Shown: piece by piece, positions 1-8,133 of the stretch
Layout of the letters: each line of letters begins with the position of its first letter
Position numbering within the stretch: the stretch's first letter is position 1
Notes under the pieces: generated by a model
What the model was told of the DNA's origin: nothing
What the model saw: only the letters and a program-made list of their open reading frames with translations
The model's database searches: none
Assembly: GCA_002343395.1 (NCBI GenBank)
Contig: DDSN01000067.1
Coordinates: forward strand, 10,096-49,441
DNA from: Hyphomonadaceae bacterium UBA2389
Lineage (GTDB): Bacteria > Pseudomonadota > Alphaproteobacteria > Caulobacterales > Aquidulcibacteraceae
Direction: 5' to 3'
Length of the DNA stretch: 39,346 bases
Program-made: the position numbers and the translations under genes

Positions 1-52
1 CGATCACGACATCGTACTCCATCGAGTCGCGCGCGATCTCTTCGTCAGCCAT
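1..52 (-). CDS. Electron-transfer flavoprotein:ubiquinone oxidoreductase, N-terminal fragment
   Basis: Only the first 17 codons lie in the window; the gene runs off the left edge. The start is ATG at 52, preceded by AAGGGG at a suitable distance. The peptide reads MADEEIARDSMEYDVVI, which matches the typical ETF-QO start: a short acidic leader, then R-(D/E)-S-M-E-Y-D-V-V-I leading into the FAD-binding Rossmann fold. ETF-QO passes electrons from acyl-CoA and amino-acid dehydrogenases through ETF to ubiquinone at the inner membrane. It is divergent from the uracil-DNA glycosylase gene. Identification rests on a short peptide, so another FAD oxidoreductase is possible. Confidence 0.7.
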   Translation of the reverse strand, partial: MADEEIARDSMEYDVVI

Positions 53-160
53 TTCAGCCCCTTCGCATTGCTTTGGACTGTTTATCAAAGGTGCTGCGAC
101 GAGGCGCAAGCCGCTCGCATCGGTCCGCGTCGCTTTGCGCGGCGGCGAAGTCCTTGCACA

Positions 161-964
161 ATGGGAACGATGAGCCCGCTTGATTCCCCGGCCAACCCCG
201 CCGACGCCGCGCGCGCCGCACTCGCCTTTTGGCGGTCGGCCGGCGTGGATATGGATGTCGCTGAAGCCGTGTTCACGGCGCCCGCGCCGCAAGCCCAGCC
301 CTCCGCCCCAGCGGTGCGCCTGCGCGCAAAGGCGGCGCCGCAAACCGCCGACGCCGCGCGCGCCTTGGCTGCTGGCGCCAACTCCATCGCGGAACTGCGC
401 GCCGCCGTGGCCGCTTTCGAGGGGTGCGCTTTGAAAGCGACCGCGCGGAGCACAGTGTTTTCGGACGGGGTGGATGACGCGCCCGTCCTGCTGATCGGCG
501 AGGCCCCAGGAAAGGACGAGGACGAGCAGGGCAAGCCCTTCGTGGGGCGTTCCGGGCAGTTGCTGGACCGAATGCTCGCCGAGATCGGTCTTAGTCGTAG
601 TAGCAATATTTTGATTTCAAATACCATTTTTTGGCGACCCCCAGGAAATCGCGACCCGACGCCGGGAGAAATCATCGCCTGCTTGCCGTTTGTGGAGCGG
701 TTGATTGCGCTCTCTTCCCCCAAACTGCTCATTCTGACCGGCAAGGCTGCGGCCCATACGGTGTTGAAGCGCGAAGAGGGGGTGATGAAGCTTCGCGGGC
801 GGCGACTGAACTACACGCGGGAAGGCTCGGCTCCCGTCAACGCCATGGTCATGCTTCATCCGGCATATCTGCTGCGCCAGCCGCAGCAAAAACGGCTGGC
901 TTGGCTCGACCTTCTCGCTGCGGAAACATGGTTGCGGGAGCTGGGGGTGGCCACGCGGACTTAA
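161..964 (+). CDS. Uracil-DNA glycosylase, family 4-like
   Basis: Predicted to remove uracil from DNA in base-excision repair. Motif A is GEAPGKDEDEQGKPFVGRSG (about residues 113-132) and motif B is HPAYLLR (from H233), both typical of the SPO1-polymerase-like UDG family. The open frame extends up to 68, but the upstream residues are low-complexity Arg/Ala; ATG 161 (or ATG 170) gives the usual length of about 265 aa. Family 4 enzymes normally bind a 4Fe-4S cluster through four Cys. Here only C89 and C174 are at expected positions: the second Cys of the first pair is absent and W159 sits where WRPPGNRDP-type motifs usually read CRPP. I recall similar alphaproteobacterial homologues, so this may be a cluster-less subgroup. 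The lytic transglycosylase starts 25 bases downstream. Confidence 0.88.
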   Translation: MGTMSPLDSPANPADAARAALAFWRSAGVDMDVAEAVFTAPAPQAQPSAPAVRLRAKAAPQTADAARALAAGANSIAELRAAVAAFEGCALKATARSTVFSDGVDDAPVLLIGEAPGKDEDEQGKPFVGRSGQLLDRMLAEIGLSRSSNILISNTIFWRPPGNRDPTPGEIIACLPFVERLIALSSPKLLILTGKAAAHTVLKREEGVMKLRGRRLNYTREGSAPVNAMVMLHPAYLLRQPQQKRLAWLDLLAAETWLRELGVATRT

Positions 965-989
965 GGTCCGCCACGGGGGACGAAGGACG

Positions 990-2567
990 ATGAGACACTT
1001 GGGATGGGTCTGTGCTGCTGTTTCGGCGGTCGCTGTCGCCGCACCCGTCAGCGCCCACGCACAATCTCGCATCGTCGCCCTTTCAGAGCATGACGAGGCA
1101 GCCTATCGCGCCGCCTTCTCGGCCATCGAAAGCGGCGATTGGCGCGCCGTCGGAACCGCGCTTGGGCGTGTCGAAGACGACGTGCTCGAGGGAACGGTGC
1201 GCGGACGCATGTTGCTGTCTCGCGATTATCGCCCCAGCTGGTCTGACTACACAGCCTGGCTCAATCGCCATCCCGAATACGGCATGGCGCCGGCGGTGTA
1301 CGATCGCGCCATGGCCTCACGCGGACGCCGGTCGCGCGCGCAAGCGCCCGAGCCGCATCCCGGCCAAGGCCGCCGTCTCCCCGGAACGCCGCCAGCGGTT
1401 GAGGGCGATAGCGCCTCGGCGCGCATCGCGATTCAAAACATCGCTCAGCGCATCGGCGAGGGCGACTTCGACGGCGCGCGCGCGCTCGCATCGGCGCAAG
1501 TCGGCGGACCACGCAGCGGACAGGCGCAATGGCATCTCGGCTTGATCGCTTATCGCCAACACGATTACGCCGAAGCCGCGCGTCAGTTCGAGGCGTCCGC
1601 GCAATGGCGCCACCATGGCGGCTGGGCGCTCGCGGGCGTTCACTACTGGGCGGCTCGCGCGCGCCTTGCCGCGGGCGACGCCGGCGGCGTCGCGCAGCAT
1701 CTCAACGCCGCGGCGGCGCGTCCATGGACGTTCTACGGCCAACTCGCCGAGGCCCAGCTTGGACGCGAAAGCCCGCTTGATTTCACGCCGCCGGAACTCG
1801 ACGCGGATATGATCGCGCGGTTCATTGAGCGCTATCCGGCGGCCCGCCGGGCGGCGGCGCTTGCGCAACTGGGGCGGCTTTCAGAAGTCGAAACCGAGCT
1901 GCGCCGCTTGCACGCCGACCTGCCGCAGCAGGATGATCGCGCGTTTCTGACCCTCGCGATCGCCTTGCAGGCGCCCGCGGCCCAGTTGCGCGCAGCCGAG
2001 TACGGCGGCCCGGACGTCGCCGCCGGTTTCTGCCCCTCAACGACGTTCGAGCCCGAGGACGGTTTCGAACTTGATCGTGCAGTGTTGTACGCCATTGTGC
2101 GCCAAGAGAGCTACTTCAACCCGAAGGCCGTCAGCGTTTCAAACGCGCGCGGCCTCATGCAACTGTTGCCATCGACCGCGCGCGATATGGATCGCTCCAC
2201 CAATTATCGCCGCAACCCGAGCGCCCTGTTCGAGCCTGGATTAAACATGCGCCTCGGCCAATCCTATGTGCGCTGGCTGATGGAGCAATTCCACAACGAC
2301 GGCGACCTGGGACGGGTCTTCGCCGCCTACAATGGCGGGCCGGGTTGGCTGTCGCGCTGGCTCGCAACGCAACCGTCCGACATCGATCCCCTGCTGCTGC
2401 TGGAAATGTTGCCGCGCGCTGAAAGCCGTGACTACGCCGAGCGCGCGCTCTCGCACATGACCCTGTGCCGCAAGCGCTTTGGTCAACCAACGCCGGAAAT
2501 GGACCGCCTCGCCGCGGGCGGGCCAGCGCTCTACAATCCGCTCGATCAACGGCGGGCGGAGCGCTGA
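990..2567 (+). CDS. Soluble-type lytic murein transglycosylase (SLT domain)
   Basis: Predicted periplasmic enzyme that cleaves the MurNAc-GlcNAc bond of peptidoglycan with 1,6-anhydro product formation. The 525-aa protein starts with a Sec signal peptide ending near VSAHA (about residue 25). A long Ala-rich helical superhelix with TPR-like segments follows, and the C-terminal SLT domain begins near residue 365. Catalytic Glu is E373 in IVRQES, followed by the family motifs NARGLMQLLPSTA and FAAYNGGPG. This is the Slt70-like architecture. Peptidoglycan remodelling during flagellar rod insertion is one possible role, because the FlgJ-like protein in this window has no muramidase domain, but a general cell-wall role is equally likely. 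The 3' end overlaps the convergent gene by 22 bases. Confidence 0.9.
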   Translation: MRHLGWVCAAVSAVAVAAPVSAHAQSRIVALSEHDEAAYRAAFSAIESGDWRAVGTALGRVEDDVLEGTVRGRMLLSRDYRPSWSDYTAWLNRHPEYGMAPAVYDRAMASRGRRSRAQAPEPHPGQGRRLPGTPPAVEGDSASARIAIQNIAQRIGEGDFDGARALASAQVGGPRSGQAQWHLGLIAYRQHDYAEAARQFEASAQWRHHGGWALAGVHYWAARARLAAGDAGGVAQHLNAAAARPWTFYGQLAEAQLGRESPLDFTPPELDADMIARFIERYPAARRAAALAQLGRLSEVETELRRLHADLPQQDDRAFLTLAIALQAPAAQLRAAEYGGPDVAAGFCPSTTFEPEDGFELDRAVLYAIVRQESYFNPKAVSVSNARGLMQLLPSTARDMDRSTNYRRNPSALFEPGLNMRLGQSYVRWLMEQFHNDGDLGRVFAAYNGGPGWLSRWLATQPSDIDPLLLLEMLPRAESRDYAERALSHMTLCRKRFGQPTPEMDRLAAGGPALYNPLDQRRAER

Positions 2568-3148
2568 GCGCGCACGGCCTGGAGGTCTTCCAGCACATCG
2601 ATGTCGCGGAGCGTCGGCAGTCGTGCAACGGTGCGCGGCGCAAGGTTTGAGAGCACGTCCCGCGCCGCGTACTGACTCGACCACCGCACGCCGCTCATCG
2701 CGCGCGCGGCGTCGCGCCCCTTGCGCGCGGCGAGAAGCCAGAAGCCGCCGTCATGCGTCGGCCCCAACGCGAACGGCGCACGCCGCAAGGCCGTGAACGC
2801 CGCCGCGATGTGGCGCCGATCGATCATGGGGCAATCCGAGCCGATCACCGCGACGAACCGATGCGGGGCCATGGCGGCCGCGAGCCGCGCGCCGAGATCG
2901 CCCGCGCATTGCAGCGCGCGCGGCAGGTTTCGCGGCCACACGCCGGGCAGCTGAACGTCGAGCGCCGCTCGCGGGCTGACGCACAACATCGTGCGCCACC
3001 GCTCATCGCGCGCCAGACGCAGCGTGTGCGCATGAAGGCCACGATTGATGCGCCACGCCTCGGCCGCACCGATCTCGCGCGCGAGCCTCGTCTTGCCGCC
3101 GCCGATGACGGGCGCCTTCGCCATCACGATCAGCGTCGGCTTAGTCAT
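2546..3148 (-). CDS. DUF2064 / TIGR04282-type glycosyltransferase (rSAM/selenodomain-associated transferase 1)
   Basis: A 200-aa GT-A-like nucleotidyl/glycosyl transferase. It starts MTKPTLIVMAKAPVIGGGKT, and the AKAP..G..KTRLA element is the N-terminal nucleotide-binding motif of this family. Later motifs are VIGSDCPMI and LGPTHDGGFWLLA, the usual DUF2064 signature with the metal-binding Asp. The open frame could start at 3301, but ATG 3148 puts the conserved motif at the N-terminus and overlaps the stop of the upstream glycosyltransferase by 8 bases, consistent with translational coupling. The family is often encoded beside TIGR04283 GT2 enzymes, as here, and in some genomes beside radical-SAM arsenosugar genes; none is visible in this window. 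Substrate unknown. Confidence 0.85.
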   Translation of the reverse strand: MTKPTLIVMAKAPVIGGGKTRLAREIGAAEAWRINRGLHAHTLRLARDERWRTMLCVSPRAALDVQLPGVWPRNLPRALQCAGDLGARLAAAMAPHRFVAVIGSDCPMIDRRHIAAAFTALRRAPFALGPTHDGGFWLLAARKGRDAARAMSGVRWSSQYAARDVLSNLAPRTVARLPTLRDIDVLEDLQAVRAQRSARR

Positions 3149-3824
3149 AGCGGCGCGCGAGTTCGACGGGATCGCCGCCCAGAAGATAGCGCGAGAGCAG
3201 ACCAAGATTGCGCCAGGCGCGCTTGTCAAAACCGTCGCGCCGGTATTTCTCCGCGCTGGTGACCGCGCGCGTCGCAAGGATGCGCAAACGACGGGCGCCA
3301 ATGTTGCGCACCATCGCCACGTCCTCCATCAGAGGCAGCTCTGGAAACCCGCCGACCGCGTCATACAGAAAGCGCGAAATCAGCAACCCTTGATCGCCGT
3401 AGGGCAGCTTCAGCCAGCGCGCGCGCAGGTTCGCCAAGAAGGCGACGCGCTTCGCCGCCGCGGACTCATCATCGAACGCGAGCTGAAACGCCGCCGCGCG
3501 ATGCTGTGCGTTGCGCTCAGACATGAAGGCGTGCGCCTCGGCCGCCCAACCGCCGTCAAGCGCTGTATCGGCGTGCAGGAACAGCAACCACCGCCCGCGC
3601 GCGAGCGCCGCGCCCGCGCGCATTTGCTTGGCGCGGCCGCGCGGCCCTTGAACGATCGCACATCCCGCGGCCTCAGCGATCGCGATGCTGTCGTCATCAG
3701 AGCCGCCGTCCGACACGATCACTTGCTTCACGAGCCCCTCGAAGGCGGGACGCGCCAGTGGCGCGAGCGCGCGCGGCAAAGAAGCGGCGGCGTTCAGCGT
3801 GGGGATGACAACGGAAACCATCAC
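3141..3824 (-). CDS. GT2 family glycosyltransferase, TIGR04283 type
   Basis: A 227-aa family-2 glycosyltransferase. The N-terminus VSVVIPTLNAAASLPRAL is the classic GT-A nucleotide-sugar binding start, followed by VSDGGSDDDS and the metal-binding motif LFLHADT (DxD-like). No membrane segment is apparent, unlike polyprenyl-phosphate GT2 enzymes. It is the first gene of a coupled pair with the DUF2064 transferase and lies 30 bases downstream of the large TPR gene. The pairing is the well-known rSAM/selenodomain-associated transferase 1 and 2 arrangement, also named for arsenosugar synthesis. Acceptor and donor cannot be read from the sequence. The start is ATG at 3824 or the next codon at 3821. 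Confidence 0.87.
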   Translation of the reverse strand: MMVSVVIPTLNAAASLPRALAPLARPAFEGLVKQVIVSDGGSDDDSIAIAEAAGCAIVQGPRGRAKQMRAGAALARGRWLLFLHADTALDGGWAAEAHAFMSERNAQHRAAAFQLAFDDESAAAKRVAFLANLRARWLKLPYGDQGLLISRFLYDAVGGFPELPLMEDVAMVRNIGARRLRILATRAVTSAEKYRRDGFDKRAWRNLGLLSRYLLGGDPVELARRYD

Positions 3825-3854
3825 CCTTCTCTTACGCGGAGAGGCGCGGCTAAG

Positions 3855-6800
3855 TTAAGCGCCTGCCCCAGGCGCGGGCGTTTGCTGGCGTGTGGCGGGC
3901 AAAGCCGCCTGCGGAGGCGGCGGTTGCGGCGCATTTGGCGTTGGCGCGGCCGGCGCGTTGCGGGCTGCGGCGGAAGCGTCCGCGGTCATCCGCGCGCGCA
4001 GGCGCTGCATGAACCGATCCATCAAATCAACCCGCGCCACCGCCCGCGCGACGTCACGCACAGCGGCGCCTTCCGCGTTAATGCCGCCGGCGACGACGTC
4101 AAAGGCCTCCGCCTCCTCGGTGTTGGCCATGTCGCCCGCGAACTCGCGATGCAGCGCGCGCACGCCGTCCTCGTTGCCCGCGAGCGTGAGCGCCACCGCC
4201 GCGCGCAGCGCCGCTTGCCGGCCATAGCTATCGAGTGGATGCGAGCGATCCCGCAACGCCAACAAGGCGCGCAGCTCGACGGCGGCGCGATCCCAGTCGC
4301 GCGCGCGCCACGCCGCCTCCGCGCGCACGCGCTGGGCGTCCTCGCCCCGGTCGCGTTCCACCAACTCGACCGCGCCATCCAGCCGTCCCAGATCAAGCAT
4401 CGCGCGCGCTTCCAGAATACGCCGATCCGCGAGCAGCGCGGTGGGCATGTTCGGCTGACGCGACGAGGCAAGCGCGGTCAGCGCGCGATCTGGCTTGCGG
4501 TCCATCAGGTAGATGGCGGCAAGGTCGGCCGCGACTTGCGCGCGGCTGATGCCTTCGAGGCGCTCATCCACTTGGTGTTGCAGCAATTGCGCGGCTTGCT
4601 CGAGCAGGTCCACGTGCACAAGGCGCCCCGACAGCAAACGCACGATGCGGTCGCCATTGGGGCCGACGGGCGTCAGATCGCTGAACTCGTAAAACAACCC
4701 CAAGGCTTGAATGGGTTCAAGTTGATCGGCTTCGCCATCGAGGAAGAGGCGCTCGAACAGCGTGGCCATATCGGCGCGCAGCTGGCGCGACGCCGGTTCG
4801 GTCGGGTAGCGCTCGGCGGCGGCGCGCATCGTGCCCAACGCCTCGCGCCACCGGCCGAGTTCCGAGTAAACGTCGCCCAACATGCCGACGATCGCGAGTT
4901 CCGTCGCGTCGCCGCGCCAGCGAAAGCGCAGCGCCTCCAGCGGCTCGACCACGTCCACCGCGCGCATAAGCCCCGCCGAGCGCCGCAATCCGATGACCGC
5001 CACGGCGGCGCGCACGGCCACTTCCTCATCGCGCGTGCGCGCGAGTTCGTCGAGCATGGCGATCGCGCGCTGCGCGTCGCCGCGCGCCGCCACCACCCGC
5101 GCTTCGATCAAGCGCGCTTCGAGCCGCATGTGCGCATCGGGAGCCTCTCCCATGGCCGCGCGCGCGGCGGCTTCCGCCGCCGGATAATCGTTGAGCTGCA
5201 CCGCCGCAGTGGCCAGCGCGAGATCGAAGCGCGCGCGCCAGCTCGGCGGATGCTCTTCCAAAGCGGCGGCGCCGCGTTCCAGTTCGCGGCGCGCATCCGC
5301 CCATTCGCCGCGCAATGACGCCGCGTAACCACGCCACAACGCGGCTGACGCATTGTTTGCGAGCGTAGAGGCCGTGAGGTCGGGCATCGCCGCCGACACG
5401 CGCCCCATCATCACGTTCGCGGCGCCGCGCAACAGGCGATACTCAGGATCGATCTCGACCAATTCGCCTTGGTTTATCGCCACAATGCGCAAAGCGCCGA
5501 GCGCTTCGGGCGCATAGTCGTTCTGCAGCAGGAAGCGCGCCAGCTCCATGCGCGCGGCCACGGGCGCGCCTTCCGCGACGCCCTCCGACGCCGCGCGGCG
5601 CGTTAGCGCATCAATGCGATCGCGTATCTCGACAAGGCTCATGTCGCCGGTTGGGGGCGCGCTCTCACCTTCGCTAGCGAGCGCCGCTTCCATCATGCCG
5701 GCTTCGATCTGCGCGGCGTTCGCGGACGTGGCGGCGGTTTGCGCAGCGATCAATCCCTCGCCGCGGGTGACGGTCAGCGCGCCGTTCTCGAACGCCGCCG
5801 TCACGCCATCGGCGCGCGTTTCGATGACCGCGCCGTGCGCCGCCGGCAACACCGCGGCCTCAAGCGTAGCACGGCGCGTATCGATGCCGCGCGCGGGCCC
5901 TCCAACCAGCGCGACGGCGATGCGATCGCCAATTTCCGGATCGGTCACCCAACGCACCGCGCCTTCGCGGCCGAAGCGCGCCGTCAATCGGCCGCGCCCG
6001 CTCGCATCGATCTCGCGCGCAAGCGGCGCGGGCTCGTTGGCGTCGGCGCGCGCGCCAAGCGTGAACGTCCAGCGGTTTTCATTCGCGGCCGCTGACACCA
6101 ACACATCCGGAGGCGCCGGAATGCGCAGCCCGACCACATTCTCGCCGCGCACGATCTCGACGTCGCCGTGGCGACGGCCTGCCCGCGCCACGCCGTTCAG
6201 GTCGATCGTGCCGGTGGCGTCGAACATCAACCAGATCGCTTCGCCGCGGCGAAAAGCGGCCGCGCGCGCCGGTGACGGCCACGTCACGGTGAGGCGCGTG
6301 ACGCTCGCCTCCTCCACCAGCTGCACGCGCGCCACGCCAGACACAGGCGGACGCAACGGCGTGGGCGGCGGCGTCTCTCCGCGTGCAATCGCGGCGCGCG
6401 CTTCGGCGTCCGGCGGCAGCAGATCGACGACCACGCGGTCGCCATCGACGAAGTGGCGCTGGCGCACATCGACATCAAGCGTCAGCGAAAGCCGCAACGG
6501 CGCGCCCGCCGCGCTGGTTCGACGAATCTCGCGCAACATTGGCGGCGGCGCCGACCGCAACTCGGCCAGATCGATATCCGCCGCGCGCGAGAAACGCAGT
6601 TCAAGGCGGTTGCCTTGAAGCAGCGGCGTGACAGTCGTCGCGCCCGGGAAGCGAAACGCGAGACGCGTGTAGTCGGATTGCACGCCGACAGTGACGGAAG
6701 CGGAGGGCGCCGGCGCCAATCTCGGCGGCGGAGGCGTTGGCGGCGTCGCTGGCGCTTGTGGTTGCTGTTGCGCCGGCGCCGCGGTTTGCGCCGTCTGTTG

Positions 6801-7055
6801 CGGCGGCGCGGGTGGCGGCGACGGCGGCGACGCGACGGTTGGCGACAAGTCCCGCGGCACCGCCGTCGCCCCACGCAGTTCAAGCGGTTGCGCGGGTGCG
6901 GCGCCCGCGGCCGGCTCCGGCGATGGCGGTTGCGCCGCCACTGGGGCGCTTGGCTGCGCCGACGGCGGCGCGATCTGCATCGGCTGGCCGCTGGCCGGCG
7001 GCACAGCGATCAGCGCGGCGGTCGCGATCGCCAAGGGGGAGCGCAGAGATTTCAT
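3855..7055 (-). CDS. Large secreted TPR protein at the end of the fliL-fliM operon
   Basis: About 1066 aa. The N-terminus MKSLRSPLAIATAALIAVPP resembles a Sec signal peptide; a TTG at 7076 would add seven residues and is a less likely start. A region of about 100 residues very rich in Pro, Ala and Gln follows, then beta-rich stretches (for example LAFRFPGATTV and GNRLELRFSRA) that resemble AMIN-like domains. From about residue 470 to the end there are long Ala/Leu/Arg helical repeats of TPR type. A second Pro/Ala tail closes the protein. It is the last gene of the leftward fliL-fliM-DUF6468-MotE-like operon, so a periplasmic motor or flagellar placement role is plausible. I do not recognise a characterised homologue with confidence. 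Confidence 0.8.
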   Translation of the reverse strand: MKSLRSPLAIATAALIAVPPASGQPMQIAPPSAQPSAPVAAQPPSPEPAAGAAPAQPLELRGATAVPRDLSPTVASPPSPPPAPPQQTAQTAAPAQQQPQAPATPPTPPPPRLAPAPSASVTVGVQSDYTRLAFRFPGATTVTPLLQGNRLELRFSRAADIDLAELRSAPPPMLREIRRTSAAGAPLRLSLTLDVDVRQRHFVDGDRVVVDLLPPDAEARAAIARGETPPPTPLRPPVSGVARVQLVEEASVTRLTVTWPSPARAAAFRRGEAIWLMFDATGTIDLNGVARAGRRHGDVEIVRGENVVGLRIPAPPDVLVSAAANENRWTFTLGARADANEPAPLAREIDASGRGRLTARFGREGAVRWVTDPEIGDRIAVALVGGPARGIDTRRATLEAAVLPAAHGAVIETRADGVTAAFENGALTVTRGEGLIAAQTAATSANAAQIEAGMMEAALASEGESAPPTGDMSLVEIRDRIDALTRRAASEGVAEGAPVAARMELARFLLQNDYAPEALGALRIVAINQGELVEIDPEYRLLRGAANVMMGRVSAAMPDLTASTLANNASAALWRGYAASLRGEWADARRELERGAAALEEHPPSWRARFDLALATAAVQLNDYPAAEAAARAAMGEAPDAHMRLEARLIEARVVAARGDAQRAIAMLDELARTRDEEVAVRAAVAVIGLRRSAGLMRAVDVVEPLEALRFRWRGDATELAIVGMLGDVYSELGRWREALGTMRAAAERYPTEPASRQLRADMATLFERLFLDGEADQLEPIQALGLFYEFSDLTPVGPNGDRIVRLLSGRLVHVDLLEQAAQLLQHQVDERLEGISRAQVAADLAAIYLMDRKPDRALTALASSRQPNMPTALLADRRILEARAMLDLGRLDGAVELVERDRGEDAQRVRAEAAWRARDWDRAAVELRALLALRDRSHPLDSYGRQAALRAAVALTLAGNEDGVRALHREFAGDMANTEEAEAFDVVAGGINAEGAAVRDVARAVARVDLMDRFMQRLRARMTADASAAARNAPAAPTPNAPQPPPPQAALPATRQQTPAPGAGA

Positions 7056-7105
7056 CGAGTCACGTGCTGCACTCAATTCCTCATCCGGCGCGGTTAATCG
7101 CGCGT

Positions 7106-7816
7106 TTACCCGCCTGACGCCGCCGGGGTTCCTTGTGGACGCGACCGCGCCAACAGGTCGTCGCCTCCGGCAGGCGGCCGCGCGCGATCAGCCAGCATTT
7201 GGGTCAGCGCCCGCGCGCGCTCGGGATCCATGCGCCCCATGACCTCAGCCAGATTCGCCTGACGCATCCTGCTGGCGACTTGCACCAACACGCCATCGTC
7301 GAGCCCGTCGAACACGGTCGCCGCATCCTTCGCGCGCATGCGCTGATAAACGTCGACGAGACCCGCGATGCGTTGCGTTTGCGCTTCGTCCAGATTGCCG
7401 AGCAACTCATTCACATGCGTCTCGAGCTGGCGCAGTTCGGCCAAACGCTGGTCAAGGCGTCGCTCGGCGGCCGTCATCAATTCGTCTTGCGTTTGAAATT
7501 GCTCGGCGCGCTGGTCCAGCGTTTCGCGGCGCGCCTGGAGCGCCTGCAACACCTGCACTTCAGCCTGACTCAAGCCCGCCATATCCGCGAGCGAAGGCGG
7601 CGCGCACTGGGCCGCGGCGGGCGCGCCCGCTGGCGTCGCCGCCGTTGTCGCAGCGGCGGTCGAAGCGCTCGACGCTTCGGTGGTGGCCGCAGCGGCGCCC
7701 TCGGCGACAACCTCCGCCACCGCAACGGCCTTCAGCCCAAGCACCACGGCGATTGTCGCCATGGCCGCCGACATCAGGCGTACGCCGCCGCTGGAGTTCG
7801 CCCGCGCGCCGCTCAT
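7106..7816 (-). CDS. MotE-like protein with MgtE-N type domain
   Basis: A 236-aa protein. A hydrophobic segment near residues 16-35 is a likely signal anchor. An Ala/Thr-rich linker, a coiled-coil stretch (about residues 90-150, many E, Q, R and L) and an MgtE N-terminal-like helical domain follow, with YQRMRAKDAATVFDGLDD and MDPERARALTQMLADR. This organisation matches the flagellar-operon proteins annotated MotE or MgtE-N in alphaproteobacteria; in Sinorhizobium MotE is a periplasmic chaperone for MotC. The start ATG at 7816 overlaps the upstream stop as TGATG, so translation is probably coupled. It is predicted to act in the periplasm near the stator or motor; the exact partner here is unknown. 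Confidence 0.78.
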   Translation of the reverse strand: MSGARANSSGGVRLMSAAMATIAVVLGLKAVAVAEVVAEGAAAATTEASSASTAAATTAATPAGAPAAAQCAPPSLADMAGLSQAEVQVLQALQARRETLDQRAEQFQTQDELMTAAERRLDQRLAELRQLETHVNELLGNLDEAQTQRIAGLVDVYQRMRAKDAATVFDGLDDGVLVQVASRMRQANLAEVMGRMDPERARALTQMLADRARPPAGGDDLLARSRPQGTPAASGG

Positions 7817-8133
7817 CAGGCGCGACCGCGCAAGGGCATATCGGCGCTGGTGCGGACGCGCCCCGCGCTCAGTCCGAGGCGGTCGGCGGTCTTGCGCGCA
7901 TCATCAATGCGAGCCTGCAAATCGCGCCCAGCTTCCTGAGCCGTCATCTTCAGGGAACGCACGGCGGCTTCCGCCTGCGCCGTCGCTTGCGCCAGCTCAG
8001 CCGCGGCGCGGAGCACGCCGTCCTGACCGGTGCGCAACGCCTTCAGCCGCGTGTCGAGGCGCCAGAAATAGTAGAGACATGCCGCCAGCATGCAGGCCAG
8101 AACAAGTTCGAGAACAAGCGTAATCGGGCTCAT
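7816..8133 (-). CDS. DUF6468-type small bitopic membrane protein, position of Caulobacter pflI
   Basis: A 105-aa protein with one N-terminal membrane helix (about residues 5-24, LVLELVLACMLAACLYYFW) and a cytoplasmic or periplasmic coiled-coil tail rich in Ala, Gln, Glu and Arg. The open frame extends further upstream inside fliM, but ATG 8133 overlaps the fliM stop as TGATG and puts the membrane helix at the N-terminus. Proteins of this kind follow fliM in many alphaproteobacteria. In Caulobacter, as I recall, the corresponding gene is pflI, needed for correct polar placement of the flagellum. Equivalence is inferred from position and topology, not sequence identity. The MotE-like gene overlaps the 3' end. 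Confidence 0.72.
   Translation of the reverse strand: MSPITLVLELVLACMLAACLYYFWRLDTRLKALRTGQDGVLRAAAELAQATAQAEAAVRSLKMTAQEAGRDLQARIDDARKTADRLGLSAGRVRTSADMPLRGRA

Noticed and set aside
3045..5318. A 757-codon plus-strand frame across the glycosyltransferase and TPR genes
   Set aside because: It lies opposite well-supported genes and its translation is Arg/Ala/His-rich without motifs.
5548..6618. A 356-codon plus-strand frame opposite the TPR gene
   Set aside because: Ser/Ala/Arg-rich shadow of a high-GC coding strand; no conserved motif.
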